Under the pieces are notes generated by a model that saw only the letters and a list, made by a program, of their open reading frames with translations, was not told where the DNA came from and ran no database searches. A stretch of 64,000 bases of DNA from Actinoplanes oblitus (GTDB taxonomy: Bacteria > Actinomycetota > Actinomycetes > Mycobacteriales > Micromonosporaceae), in the NCBI RefSeq assembly GCF_030252345.1, contig NZ_CP126980.1:1015501-1079500 (forward strand), written 5' to 3'. Shown piece after piece: positions 24,081-33,192 of this stretch (within the stretch, counting starts at the first letter, position 1; each line of letters begins with the position of its first letter). A program made the translations under genes and the position numbers.

Positions 24081-25748
24081 TCAGACTGCTACTCGGGACA
24101 CCTCGCGCACCGAGGTCAAACCGCCCGCCGCCTTGGCCAGGCCGTCGGCGCGCAGTTCGTACATGCCCTGGGCGAGCGCGACCTCGCGGATCTCGCCGGC
24201 CGCGGCCCGCTGGATGCACAGCGACTCGATCTCCGGGCTGATCGGCATCACCTCGTGCAGCGCGATCCGGCCCTTGTACCCGGTGTTCGCGCAGTTGCGG
24301 CAGCCCACCGGCCGGTAGAGCACCTGCGGGAACGCCAGGTCCTCCAGCGGCCACCGGGCGCCGAGCACCTCCTCCTCGGTCGGCTGGTACGCCTCCTTGC
24401 ACCAGTCGCAGAGCCGGCGCGCCAGCCGCTGGGCCAGGACGCAGTCCAGCGACGAGCCGACCAGGAACGGCTCGATGCCCATCTCGGTGAGCCGGGTGAC
24501 AGCGCCCGGCGCGTCGTTGGTGTGCAGCGTGGAGAGCAGCAGGTGACCGGTGAGCGCGGCCTCGACGGCGATCTGCGCGGTGGTGCCGTCCCGGATCTCA
24601 CCGATCAGCACCACGTCCGGGTCGGAACGCAGGATGGCCGGCAGCACGGCCGCGAAGGTCAGCCCGGCCTTCGCGTTCACCTGCACCTGGTTGACCCCGC
24701 GCAGGCGGTACTCGACCGGGTCCTCGATGGTGATCACGTTGACCTCCGGCTTGCTGATCCGGCCCAGCGTGGCGTACAGGGTCGTCGACTTGCCGGATCC
24801 GGTCGGGCCGGTGACCAGCACCATCCCGTGCGGCTTGCTGAACGACTCCTCGAACCGGCGCAGGTTGTGCTCGGTGAACCCGAGCTTGCGCAGGTCCAGG
24901 TCGATGCCGCCGGTGTCGAGCACGCGGAGCACCAGCTTCTCGCCCCACACGGTGGGCAGCGTCGCGGTACGCAGGTCCACCGTCCGGTCCCGGATCAGCG
25001 CCGTGATCCGGCCGTTCTGCGGCACCCGCTTCTCGGTGATGTCGACGCCCGACATGATCTTGATGCGTGAGGTCAGCGCCGCCATCACGCCACGCGGCAC
25101 GATGTCCACCTCGTGCAGCACGCCGTCGATCCGGTACCGCACCCGCATGTCGTCCTCGGTCGGCTCCAGGTGCAGGTCCGAGGCGCGGTTCATCACCGCC
25201 TGCTCGATCAGGCTGTTCACGTACCTGACGATCGGGGCGTCGTCGGTGCTGGTCTGCTGCGCGGCCATGCCGGCCGAGTCGCCGCTCTCGGCGTCCACCA
25301 GGTCACCGAGGTCGCTGTCCTCGCGCTGCAGCTTCTCGATGATCCGCCGGACCTCGCTGCGGGCCACCACCACCGGGCGGACCGTCATGCCGGTCGCGGC
25401 CCGTACGTCGTCCAGCGCCACCACGTCGGCCGGGTCGGTCACGCCGACCACCAGCTCGCCGTCGCTGATCGCCAGGCCGAGCACCCGGTGCCGCAGGACC
25501 ACCGGCAGCGGGATCCGCTTGAGCGCTGTCGGGTCCGGCGTGAAGCCGACCAGATCGAGGGTGTTGATCCCGAACGCCGCGGCGGCCGCCTGGGTCAGCT
25601 GCTCCTCGGTGACCACCTGATCGTTGATCAGGACCGCGCGCACCGGCCGCCCGCTGCGCTGCGCCTCCTCGGCGGCGGCGTCGACCGCGTGCGGGTCGAT
25701 GCCGATCTGCTTCAGGGCATCGAGCAGAGGCCGGAAGGTCTGGTCCAT
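24081..25748 (-). CDS. pilB: Type IV pilus extension ATPase PilB
   Basis: The 555-residue protein has an N-terminal MshE/GspE-N domain (about 1-150) and the motor domain with Walker A GPTGSGKSTTLYATLG, Asp box ITIEDPVEYRL, Walker B LRSDPDVVLIGEIRD and His box TGHLLLSTLHTNDA. The zinc-binding cysteines CDWC and CRNC near residue 460-500 mark the GspE/PilB branch. The frame is open upstream, but ATG 25748 follows GAGGACTT and gives the expected N-terminus. It is first in the operon; only 62 bases separate it from the same-strand regulator gene upstream. Confidence 0.93.
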   Translation of the reverse strand: MDQTFRPLLDALKQIGIDPHAVDAAAEEAQRSGRPVRAVLINDQVVTEEQLTQAAAAAFGINTLDLVGFTPDPTALKRIPLPVVLRHRVLGLAISDGELVVGVTDPADVVALDDVRAATGMTVRPVVVARSEVRRIIEKLQREDSDLGDLVDAESGDSAGMAAQQTSTDDAPIVRYVNSLIEQAVMNRASDLHLEPTEDDMRVRYRIDGVLHEVDIVPRGVMAALTSRIKIMSGVDITEKRVPQNGRITALIRDRTVDLRTATLPTVWGEKLVLRVLDTGGIDLDLRKLGFTEHNLRRFEESFSKPHGMVLVTGPTGSGKSTTLYATLGRISKPEVNVITIEDPVEYRLRGVNQVQVNAKAGLTFAAVLPAILRSDPDVVLIGEIRDGTTAQIAVEAALTGHLLLSTLHTNDAPGAVTRLTEMGIEPFLVGSSLDCVLAQRLARRLCDWCKEAYQPTEEEVLGARWPLEDLAFPQVLYRPVGCRNCANTGYKGRIALHEVMPISPEIESLCIQRAAAGEIREVALAQGMYELRADGLAKAAGGLTSVREVSRVAV

Positions 25749-25810
25749 GAAGTCCTCAAGCGCGGCGGCACAGGGTATACACCCCTCCATCGGACATCCC
25801 GGCCGAAAAC

Positions 25811-26764
25811 TTAGTGGCGAAAGGTCCGGCGATAAGCCGACGGCGCCACCCCGATAGTGGCGTGCAGGTGCTGCCGCAGGGCGGTGGCGCTGCCCAGCCC
25901 GGACCGCCGGGCTACCACGTCCACGCCCAGATCGGTGGACTCCAGCAGCAGCCGGGCGTGCTCCACCCGCTGCCGCAGCAGCCACTGCCGCGGGCTCGAC
26001 CCGGTCTCGTCGCGGAACCGGCGGGTGAAGGTGCGCACGCTCATCCGGGCGTGCCCGGCCATCTCCTCCAGGGTGATCGGCTCGCTCAGCCGGTCGAGGA
26101 CCCAGGCCCGGGTCGGCTCGGTGCCGGCGCCGGCCGCGGCCGGGATCGGGCGCTCGATGTACTGCGCCTGGCCGCCGTCCCGGAACGGTGGCACCACGCA
26201 CCGGCGGGCGGCCCGGTTGGCCACCTCGGCGCCGTGGTCGGAGCGGACGATGTGCAGGCAGAGGTCCACCCCGGCACCGACCCCGGCGGAGGTCAGCACG
26301 TCGCCGTCGTCGACGAAGAGCACGTCGAAGTCCCAGTCGACCCGCGGATAGAGGCCACCGATCCGCTTCGCCCAGGCCCAGTGGGTGGCCGCCGGGCGGC
26401 CGTCCAGCAGACCGGCCGCGGCGAGCACCGAGGCGCCCGTGCAGATCGACACGATCCGGGCGCCGCGGGCGGCCGCGGCGAGCAGGGCGGCGCGGACCGG
26501 CTCCGGAAGCGTGCCGTCGGTGACCGGGCCGCCGGTATGGATGCCGGGAACCAGCACGGTGTCGGCCCGGTCCACCGCCGAGAGGCCGAACTCCGGCGTC
26601 ACCGTGAAGCCGGCTTCGGTCGACGCCGGTCCCTCGCCGCAGAAGAGCAGCTGGTAGAGGCGATTCCGGTCCGCGTCGCGGGACGCGCCGAAAACCTGGG
26701 CCGGCACTCCGAGGTCGAACGGGACGACGCCCTCCAGGACGAGCACGGCGATCGTGTGAACCAT
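25811..26764 (-). CDS. GlxA-type transcriptional regulator (DJ-1/PfpI plus AraC domains)
   Basis: The 317-residue protein has an N-terminal amidotransferase-like domain (TIAVLVLEGVVPFDLGVPAQ, the nucleophile-elbow segment ARIVSICTGASVLAAAGLLDG) and a C-terminal AraC double helix-turn-helix (EEMAGHARMSVRTFTRRFRD, then GLGSATALRQHLHATIGVAPSAYRRTF). Such proteins regulate nearby transport or catabolic genes in response to small molecules. The divergent MFS gene starts 72 bases away, so it is the likely target. Start chosen at ATG 26764, as the upstream extension has no family similarity. Confidence 0.87.
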   Translation of the reverse strand: MVHTIAVLVLEGVVPFDLGVPAQVFGASRDADRNRLYQLLFCGEGPASTEAGFTVTPEFGLSAVDRADTVLVPGIHTGGPVTDGTLPEPVRAALLAAAARGARIVSICTGASVLAAAGLLDGRPAATHWAWAKRIGGLYPRVDWDFDVLFVDDGDVLTSAGVGAGVDLCLHIVRSDHGAEVANRAARRCVVPPFRDGGQAQYIERPIPAAAGAGTEPTRAWVLDRLSEPITLEEMAGHARMSVRTFTRRFRDETGSSPRQWLLRQRVEHARLLLESTDLGVDVVARRSGLGSATALRQHLHATIGVAPSAYRRTFRH

Positions 26765-26835
26765 GGCTCGATTCTTACGCATGATGGCCTTCGGGCCACT
26801 CGCCCGAACCGGCCGGACTCCCGAGAATCGATCAC

Positions 26836-28119
26836 GTGAAGATGCGCATCCACCCCGCCTGGACGGTCGCCGCCGTCGCGTTCGTCGCGCTGATCGGTGC
26901 GGCCGGCTTCCGGTCCACCCCATCGGTGATGTTGCAGCCGCTGCACGCCGAGTTCGGCTGGTCGCTCGGCACCATCTCCGCCGCCGTCTCGGTGAACCTG
27001 CTGCTCTACGGCCTGACCGCGCCGTTCGCCGCGGCGCTGATGGCGAAGTTCGGCATCCGCCGGGTGGCCGCCGCCGCGCTGCTGCTGGTCGCGCTCGGCT
27101 CCGGGCTGACCGTGTGGATGCACCAGAGCTGGCAGCTGATGCTCTGCTGGGGCGTGCTGGTCGGGCTCGGCACCGGTTCGCTCGCGCTGGGCTTCGTGGC
27201 CACCATCACCGGCCGGTGGTTCGTCAAGCACCGGGGCCTGGTCACCGGGGTGCTCACGGCCGGTGGTGCGACCGGCAACCTGATCTTCCTGCCGGCGCTG
27301 TCGACCATCACCGAGTCGCACGGCTGGCGGACCGCGGCGCTCACCGTCTCGGCGGTCGCGCTGCTGGTCGTACCGTTGATCCTCTGGCGCCTCCGGGACC
27401 ACCCGCGGGACCTCGGGGTGACGGCTCTCGGCGGGCTCACCGAGCCGCCGGCGCAGCCGGTGGGCAACGCCGCCAAGGCCGCGCTGACAGCTCTCCGCGA
27501 CGCCGCCAGGACCCGGGCCTTCTGGCTGCTCGCCGGCGGTTTCGCGATCTGCGGGGCGACCACCAACGGCCTGGTCGGCACGCACTTCATCCCGGCCGCG
27601 CACGACCACGGCATGCCGAACACCACGGCGGCGAGCCTGCTCGCCCTGGTCGGCCTCTTCGACATCGTCGGCACGATCGCCTCCGGCTGGCTCACCGACC
27701 GCGTCGACAGCCGCGTCCTGCTCGGCGCCTACTACGCGCTGCGCGGTCTGTCCCTGCTGGTGCTGCCGTCGATCCTGGCCGCCACCGCACACCCGAGCAT
27801 GCTGGTCTTCATCCTCTTCTACGGCCTCGACTGGGTCGCCACCGTGCCGCCCACCGTCACCCTGTGCCGCGAATACTTCGGCGCCGCCGGGCCTGTCGTC
27901 TTCGGCTGGGTCTTCGCCGCCCACCAGTTCGGCGCCGCGATCGCCGCCACCTCCGCCGGGCTGGTCCGCGATCAGCTGGGCGCCTACACCTGGGCCTGGT
28001 ACGGCGCCGGCGCCCTGGCCCTGCTGGCCTCGATCCTGAGCCTGATGCTCTTCGCCGGCAAACACCTCAAGCCGATCGCGCCCGGCCTCGGCCTCGCGGT
28101 CCCGGCCGCCAAGGCCTGA
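26836..28119 (+). CDS. MFS transporter
   Basis: The 427-residue protein has twelve predicted membrane helices and major-facilitator features, including the loop 2-3 segment AALMAKFGIRRVAAAAL and a central loop near residues 190-225. It resembles the monocarboxylate/oxalate-formate antiporter branch (AGFRSTPSVMLQPLHAEFGWS start). GTG 26836 or ATG 26842 may be the start. The gene is divergent from the GlxA-type regulator, and substrate may be the effector of that regulator. No enzyme gene nearby suggests the substrate. Confidence 0.85.
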   Translation: MKMRIHPAWTVAAVAFVALIGAAGFRSTPSVMLQPLHAEFGWSLGTISAAVSVNLLLYGLTAPFAAALMAKFGIRRVAAAALLLVALGSGLTVWMHQSWQLMLCWGVLVGLGTGSLALGFVATITGRWFVKHRGLVTGVLTAGGATGNLIFLPALSTITESHGWRTAALTVSAVALLVVPLILWRLRDHPRDLGVTALGGLTEPPAQPVGNAAKAALTALRDAARTRAFWLLAGGFAICGATTNGLVGTHFIPAAHDHGMPNTTAASLLALVGLFDIVGTIASGWLTDRVDSRVLLGAYYALRGLSLLVLPSILAATAHPSMLVFILFYGLDWVATVPPTVTLCREYFGAAGPVVFGWVFAAHQFGAAIAATSAGLVRDQLGAYTWAWYGAGALALLASILSLMLFAGKHLKPIAPGLGLAVPAAKA

Positions 28120-28173
28120 GGCGCGCGGTCCGCCCGGGTCGTGACACCCCTTTCCGGTACGCCTACCAGCACC

Positions 28174-28353
28174 GTGGCTGGTCCTGGTGGTGGTGTCCGT
28201 GGCGCCGAGACCACCGTGAGTGCCAGCCGCAGTCGGTGGCTGGTCGTGGTGGTGGTGTCGGGAGCGTTGAGGCCACCGTGAGTGCCAGCCGCGATCCGTG
28301 GCTGGTGGTGGTGTCGGGGGTGTTGAGGCCACCGTGAGTGCCAGCCGCGACCC
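28174..28353. repeat. Three tandem repeats of about 60 bp
   Basis: Units start at 28174, 28236 and 28298 (62, 62 and 56 bp; the third lacks one GGTCGT-like hexamer), with a degenerate fourth start near 28354. Each begins GTGGCTGGT and ends CACCGTGAGTGCCAGCCGC, so each unit also holds CCAGCC/GGCTGG inverted arms. The rest of the 395-base gap (28120-28514) shows no gene. Open frames on both strands run through the repeats but look like by-products of the GC-rich pattern. Confidence 0.85.
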
Positions 28354-28514
28354 CCGGCTGGCGCTGGGCGGGACCGGCAGCGCCCCAGGCACCACGAACC
28401 ACGACCCGCGCCGCGGTCAGGCAGACCGGATCGCCTCGCGCGGGCGGGCGCCGCCACGGGACACCGGGTACGCACGGATGCTCCGGTCGTACCGAAAAGC
28501 GGTCGGGAAAAAGG

Positions 28515-28829
28515 CTAGGGTGTGACCTGGACCACTTCGAGGAGGCCGCTGAGGACCAGGATCTGGCGGACGTTGTCGCTCGGGCGGGCCAGGACGAACG
28601 GGATCTCCTGGTCGCGCGCCCGCTGGAAACCCGAGATCAGCGCACCCAGCCCGGTGGAGTCGATGAACGCCACGTCCGCCATGTTCACCACGATCTGGCC
28701 CGGTCGCCCGGCCACCGCCTCACCGAGGGCCACCCGAACCTGCTCGACGGTCAGCACGTCGATCTCCCCGTGCAGCGAGACGGTGGTGGTGCCGCCGGCG
28801 GTATCCAGCGTTGTCACTTCTTCGATCAC
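28515..28829 (-). CDS. STAS-domain anti-sigma factor antagonist
   Basis: The 104-residue protein is a single STAS domain: VSLHGEIDVLTVEQVRVAL, then VVNMADVAFIDSTGLGALIS with the serine that is phosphorylated in SpoIIAA/RsbV proteins. It would release a sigma factor by binding its anti-sigma kinase when dephosphorylated. GTG 28829 follows GGAAGG at good spacing; an upstream GTG at 28886 has no site. The SpoIIE-type phosphatase at 39582-41450 could act on such a protein. It is divergent from the NB-ARC/TPR gene. Confidence 0.85.
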   Translation of the reverse strand: MIEEVTTLDTAGGTTTVSLHGEIDVLTVEQVRVALGEAVAGRPGQIVVNMADVAFIDSTGLGALISGFQRARDQEIPFVLARPSDNVRQILVLSGLLEVVQVTP

Positions 28830-28925
28830 CGGGGGGCCTTCCGTCTCACCGGGCGTGTGCCCGCTTTGCTGTGGCGGGGGTTCCACGTACGGTAATCGGC
28901 ATCACCAAGACGTGAGGAGCACGGT

Positions 28926-31346
28926 GTGCCGATCCGTGGCGGTCTGCCGCCGCGCAACCCCCGCTTCGTGGGCCGTGAAGAGCTACTGTCCCGCGTGCGC
29001 GGCCTGCTCGGCAATGGTCCAGTGGTGTTGCTGCCGAGTCCGGACCATCAACTCGGCGGAACTGGACGTACCCAGTTGGCGGTGGAGTATGCCTACCGGC
29101 ACGCCGACGCCTACGACCTGGTCTGGTGGATCCCGGCGGAGCAGAACGCGGGGATGCGGGCGGCGCTCGCCGGCCTGGCACAGAAACTCGGGCTGCCCGA
29201 GGCCCGTGATCTGAACCGCACCCTCGGGGCGGTGCGCGACGCGCTGAGCCGGGGCGAGCCCTACCGGCACTGGCTGGTCGTCTTCGAGAACGCGAACCGG
29301 CCCGAGGACATCATGCCGTACCTGCCGTCCGGGGCCGGGCACGTGCTGGTGACCAGCCGCAACCCGCGCTGGACCGCCGAGGTGGCGCAGGCCCTGCCGG
29401 TGCCGGTGTTCGACCGGGCGGACGCTGTCGACATGCTGCGCGGCCGGGCTCCGGAGCTGTCCGCGCAGGAAGCCGACCGGCTCGCCGATCGCCTGGGCGA
29501 CGTGCCGATCGCGCTCGACCTGGCCGCCGCGGTCCGGTCCGCCACCGGCTGGCCGGTCCCGGAATACCTGGACCGCTACGACCGGCGGGCCGCCGAGCTG
29601 GCCTTCCCCACTCCGCTCCGGGTCACCTGGGGGCTGGCCGCCGACGCGCTCGCCGAGGCCGGCCCGGCCGACCGGATGCTGCTCGAACTCTGCACGTTCC
29701 TGGCCAGCGCCCCGATCTCCTGGCAGCTGCTCTGGGCGGCGCGCACCCTGCCGCTGGACCCGCAGGTGGCCCGGACGGTCCGGGTGGAGCGCCGGCTGCG
29801 GGCCGCGATGCGCCGTATCGCCCGGTACGGCCTGGCCGGCCTGGACCCGTCCGGCGAGCGGCTCACCGTGCACCCGCTGATCCGCGGCATGTTCGCCCAG
29901 GAGCTCAGCTCGGAGCGGCACGCGGAGCTGCTGCGGACGGTTCGCGGCATGCTGTCGGCGGCCGATCCGGGTGACCCGGACAACCCGGCCGGCTGGTACC
30001 GGTACGCCGAACTGGCCCCGCACCTGATCCACTCGGACCTGCTCGGCGGTGACGCCGAGGAGGTCCGCCAGCTGGTGATCAACTGCATCCGGTTCCACTA
30101 CGCCCGCGGCGACTACGACTCCAGCCGCGAGCTGGCCGGCGCCGCGGTGGCCCGCTGGCGCGACGCGCTGGGCGAGTCCGCCGAGCAGACCCTGCTCGCC
30201 TCGTTCCACCTGGCGAACGCGCTGCGGGCGGTGGGCCGGACGACCGACGCCCGGACCCTCAACCTGCAGACCCTGCGCACCCAGCGGGAGGTGTTCGGCG
30301 CCGACGACGAGGCCACCCTGGCCACCGCCAACAGCGTCGGCGGCGACCTGCGGATGCAGGGCCACTTCGGCCAGGCCCGGCAGCTCGACGCGGACAACCT
30401 GGTGCGCTACCGCCGGCTGTTCGGGGACAGCTTCCCGACCGCGCTGCGCTGTGCCAACAACCTCGGCATCGACCTGCGACTGATCGGCGACTTCCGGGGC
30501 GCCCGGGCACTCGACGAGCAGACCCTGCGGCACCGGCAGGCGATCAACGCGCCCGGCCACCCGGAGACGCTGGCGTCCCGGGCCGCGCTGGCCTACGACC
30601 TGTTCGGGCTGGGCGACTACGCCGGGGTGGCGACGGTGCTGGGCGGGCACGCCGAGCAGGTGGCCGAGGACCACCCGTTCGCGCTCTGGGCCGGCCGGCT
30701 GACCGCGATGGCCGCGCACCGGCGGGGCCGGCCGGAGGCACGTGAGCTGGCCACCGCCAACTTCGCCGCGTGCCGGCAGCGCTTCGGCGACCTGAACGTG
30801 GACACCCTGTCCACCGCGGTCTCGCTGGCCAACTGCGTGCGCGCCGCCGGTGACCTGACCGGCGCGCACGAGCTGCTGGAGCGGGCGGTGATCCGGTTCC
30901 ACGCGGTGCTCGGCGACGAGCACCCGTTCACCCTGGCCGCCTCGGCCGGGCTGGCCGGGGTGGTCCGCGCGGCCGGGCGGCACCACGAGGCCCGGACCAT
31001 CGACGAGGAGGTGCTCGGCGGGCTGCGGCGCAGTGTCGGCGCCGATCACCCGTTCACGCTGAGCTGTGCGAACGGGCTGGCCGCCGACCTGTTCGCGGCC
31101 GGTGAGGCGCAGCCGGGGCGGGAGCTGGCCGCTGACACACTGCGCCGGTCCCGGGTGGTGCGCGGCGCCGACCATCCGGACACGGTGGCCTGCGCCTGGA
31201 ACCTGGCGCTCGCCGACCAGGACGAGGCGGGGCAGCAGCAGGCACTGGCGGCGCTGACGAAGGCGTACGGCGACGGCCACCCGATCTTTCAGGTGACCGC
31301 CGCCGGCAAACGTCTGGAGACGGACATCGACCTGCCGCCGTTGTGA
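28926..31346 (+). CDS. FxsT-like NB-ARC/TPR protein with degenerate P-loop
   Basis: The 806-residue protein starts GGLPPRNPRFVGREELLSRV and continues LAVEYAYRHADAYDLVWWIP, the pattern of tetratricopeptide proteins of FxSxx-COOH systems (FxsT). Residues 15-330 are NB-ARC-like. Residues 400-790 are kinesin-light-chain-type TPRs with recurring HPxTLxxxxxLA-like words (DEATLATANS, HPFTLAASAGLA). The usual P-loop GGVGKTQLA is here GGTGRTQLA with Arg for the catalytic Lys, and the Walker B region reads LVVFENAN instead of LLVLDNAD, so ATP hydrolysis is doubtful. The FxSxx-COOH peptide and HExxH gene lie 3.4 kb downstream on the opposite strand, across a c-di-GMP gene. Confidence 0.75.
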   Translation: MPIRGGLPPRNPRFVGREELLSRVRGLLGNGPVVLLPSPDHQLGGTGRTQLAVEYAYRHADAYDLVWWIPAEQNAGMRAALAGLAQKLGLPEARDLNRTLGAVRDALSRGEPYRHWLVVFENANRPEDIMPYLPSGAGHVLVTSRNPRWTAEVAQALPVPVFDRADAVDMLRGRAPELSAQEADRLADRLGDVPIALDLAAAVRSATGWPVPEYLDRYDRRAAELAFPTPLRVTWGLAADALAEAGPADRMLLELCTFLASAPISWQLLWAARTLPLDPQVARTVRVERRLRAAMRRIARYGLAGLDPSGERLTVHPLIRGMFAQELSSERHAELLRTVRGMLSAADPGDPDNPAGWYRYAELAPHLIHSDLLGGDAEEVRQLVINCIRFHYARGDYDSSRELAGAAVARWRDALGESAEQTLLASFHLANALRAVGRTTDARTLNLQTLRTQREVFGADDEATLATANSVGGDLRMQGHFGQARQLDADNLVRYRRLFGDSFPTALRCANNLGIDLRLIGDFRGARALDEQTLRHRQAINAPGHPETLASRAALAYDLFGLGDYAGVATVLGGHAEQVAEDHPFALWAGRLTAMAAHRRGRPEARELATANFAACRQRFGDLNVDTLSTAVSLANCVRAAGDLTGAHELLERAVIRFHAVLGDEHPFTLAASAGLAGVVRAAGRHHEARTIDEEVLGGLRRSVGADHPFTLSCANGLAADLFAAGEAQPGRELAADTLRRSRVVRGADHPDTVACAWNLALADQDEAGQQQALAALTKAYGDGHPIFQVTAAGKRLETDIDLPPL

Positions 31347-31349
31347 GGC

Positions 31350-33035
31350 TCAGCCGGCCAGCGGGATGTCCCTCTCGCTGTCGGCCTGCTTGTCGAGGAG
31401 CTCGGTGACGCCCAGGGCGGGCATCGGCTTGGCGAAGTGGTAACCCTGCGCCCGGCTGCACGCCAGCTCCCGCAGCCACTCGGCCTGCGCCGCGTCCTCC
31501 ACGCCCTCGGCCACCGGCGCCAGGTTGAAGGTCCGGGCGATGTGCAGCACCGCCTCGGCCACCGACGCCCCGCCGCTCTCCGGCATCGCCTGCACGAACG
31601 AGCGGTCGATCTTGACCACGTCCACCGGCAGCGCGCTCAGGTGGCTGAGCGAGGAGAACCCGGTGCCGAAGTCGTCCAGCGCGATCCGTACGCCGAGCTC
31701 CTTCAGCTCGCTGAGGATCCGCGCCGACTCGACCAGGTCGACCAGCGCCACCGACTCGGTCAGCTCCAGGACCAGGTGCTCCGGGTCCAGGCCGGTACGC
31801 TCCAGCACCGCGCGGACCTCGGCCACCAGGTTCGGGTTGCTCAGCTGTGAGGCGGACAGGTTGACGTTCATCTCGAAGCCGGGGAACTGGCGCTGCCAGT
31901 GCACCGCCTGCCGGCACGCCTCCTCGAGCACCCAGCCGCCGAGCCGGGGGAGCAGGCCGAGCTGCTCGGCCAGCTCCAGGAAGAGGCCGGGCGGGACCAG
32001 GCCCTTCTCCGGGTGCTGCCAGCGGATCAGCGCCTCGACGCCGACGGTGTGCTCGCCGTCCAGGTCGACGATCGGCTGGTAGTGCACCTCGAACTCGCCC
32101 AGGTCCAGGGCCCGGATGATGTCGCCCTCGGCCTTGCGGCGCTGCTCCTCCAGGGCGAACAGCTCGGGGTCGAACCGGCGGACCGCGCCGCCGCCGTCCA
32201 GCTTGGCCCGGTGCAGGGCCTGGTCGGCCTCGCGCAGCACGTGGTCGATGCCGTCGCCGCCGTCGGTCAGCGCGACACCCGCGCTGGCCCGGATGGTCAT
32301 CCTGACGCCGTCCACCTCGATCGGCCGGTGCAGCTCGGTGAGCACCCGCTCGGCCACCGCGACGGCTGCCTGCTCGTCCTCCAGGCCGGGCAGCAGCACC
32401 ACGAACTCGTCGCCATCGAGGCGGGCCACCACGTCGTTGGCGCGCACGTTGGCGGCCAGCCGGTCGGCGGCGGCGCGCAGCAGGCCGTCGCCGATCTCGT
32501 GACCGTGCGTGTCGTTGAGCTCGCGGAAGCCGTCCAGGTCGACCACGATCACCGCGGTCATCGTCCGGCTCGCCTCGGCCAGCTCGTGCTCGGCCCGCTC
32601 CAGGAACATCGTGCGGTTGCCGACGCCGGTCAGCGGGTCCCGGTAGGCCTGCCGGACCAGCAGCGCCCGCTGCGTCGTCATCTCCCGGATCAGGGCCTTG
32701 TCCGAACCGGCGCCGATCCAGCGACGCGCCAGCACCGTCACGGCCATCGCCAGCAGCAGCCAGATCGCTCCCCGGGCGAGTTCGCCCTGCAGGTGCCGGA
32801 TGCCGCTGACGGCGAGGGCCGCCGCTGTCGGCGCGAACCGCAGGATCGGCCGCTCCGGCGCGACCAGCAGCATCGCCAGGCCGAGACAGAGGGCCGCGGC
32901 CACCGGAACCAGCCGGGTCGTCCAGGTGCCGCCGGCAGCGTCCGCCGCAGGCCACACCAGCAGTACCAGTGAAGCCAGAACGATGCCGTCGTCGACGACG
33001 CGCCGCATCCGGTCCAACAGTGCTTTCCGAGCCAC
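31350..33035 (-). CDS. Membrane GGDEF/EAL protein (c-di-GMP turnover)
   Basis: The 561-residue protein has about five hydrophobic helices in the first 125 residues. A GGDEF domain (about 135-300) follows, with active-site loop RLDGDEFVVLLPG (first Gly replaced by Asp), then an EAL domain (about 310-545) with GVEALIRW, the NVNLSASQ, ELTESVAL and DDFGTGFSSL signatures and AEGVED. Catalytic residues of the EAL phosphodiesterase appear complete; the cyclase loop is slightly altered. It would set c-di-GMP levels at the membrane. It ends 3 bases from the convergent FxsT-like gene. Confidence 0.88.
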   Translation of the reverse strand: MARKALLDRMRRVVDDGIVLASLVLLVWPAADAAGGTWTTRLVPVAAALCLGLAMLLVAPERPILRFAPTAAALAVSGIRHLQGELARGAIWLLLAMAVTVLARRWIGAGSDKALIREMTTQRALLVRQAYRDPLTGVGNRTMFLERAEHELAEASRTMTAVIVVDLDGFRELNDTHGHEIGDGLLRAAADRLAANVRANDVVARLDGDEFVVLLPGLEDEQAAVAVAERVLTELHRPIEVDGVRMTIRASAGVALTDGGDGIDHVLREADQALHRAKLDGGGAVRRFDPELFALEEQRRKAEGDIIRALDLGEFEVHYQPIVDLDGEHTVGVEALIRWQHPEKGLVPPGLFLELAEQLGLLPRLGGWVLEEACRQAVHWQRQFPGFEMNVNLSASQLSNPNLVAEVRAVLERTGLDPEHLVLELTESVALVDLVESARILSELKELGVRIALDDFGTGFSSLSHLSALPVDVVKIDRSFVQAMPESGGASVAEAVLHIARTFNLAPVAEGVEDAAQAEWLRELACSRAQGYHFAKPMPALGVTELLDKQADSERDIPLAG

Positions 33036-33192
33036 GATCCACCTCCGGTCGCTCAGATCGGTCCACCGGCGGTCGGGTTAAGTGATCCAGGTCGCCTTTC
33101 GGGCTCTGCTACCGAGTACAAAACCGCAGGTCAACCGAGCTGCAACCGACAGTTCGGCGGTACTGTCGGCTGCACGTGCAGAAGCCGGTGCG

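Noticed and set aside
17847..25748. Type II secretion system instead of type IV pilus
   Set aside because: Presence of a PilT retraction ATPase and PilM, PilN and PilO with a single FTLIE pilin fits a type IV pilus; no GspD or pseudopilin set is seen.
28160..28360. CRISPR array
   Set aside because: The units are directly adjacent 60-mers without unique spacers, and no cas gene is present; the Cas4-like nuclease at 36410 is not linked.
28163..28475. Frames through the 62-bp repeats as a repeat protein
   Set aside because: Units of 62 and 56 bp are not multiples of three, so the frame changes from unit to unit; the repeat is better explained as non-coding.
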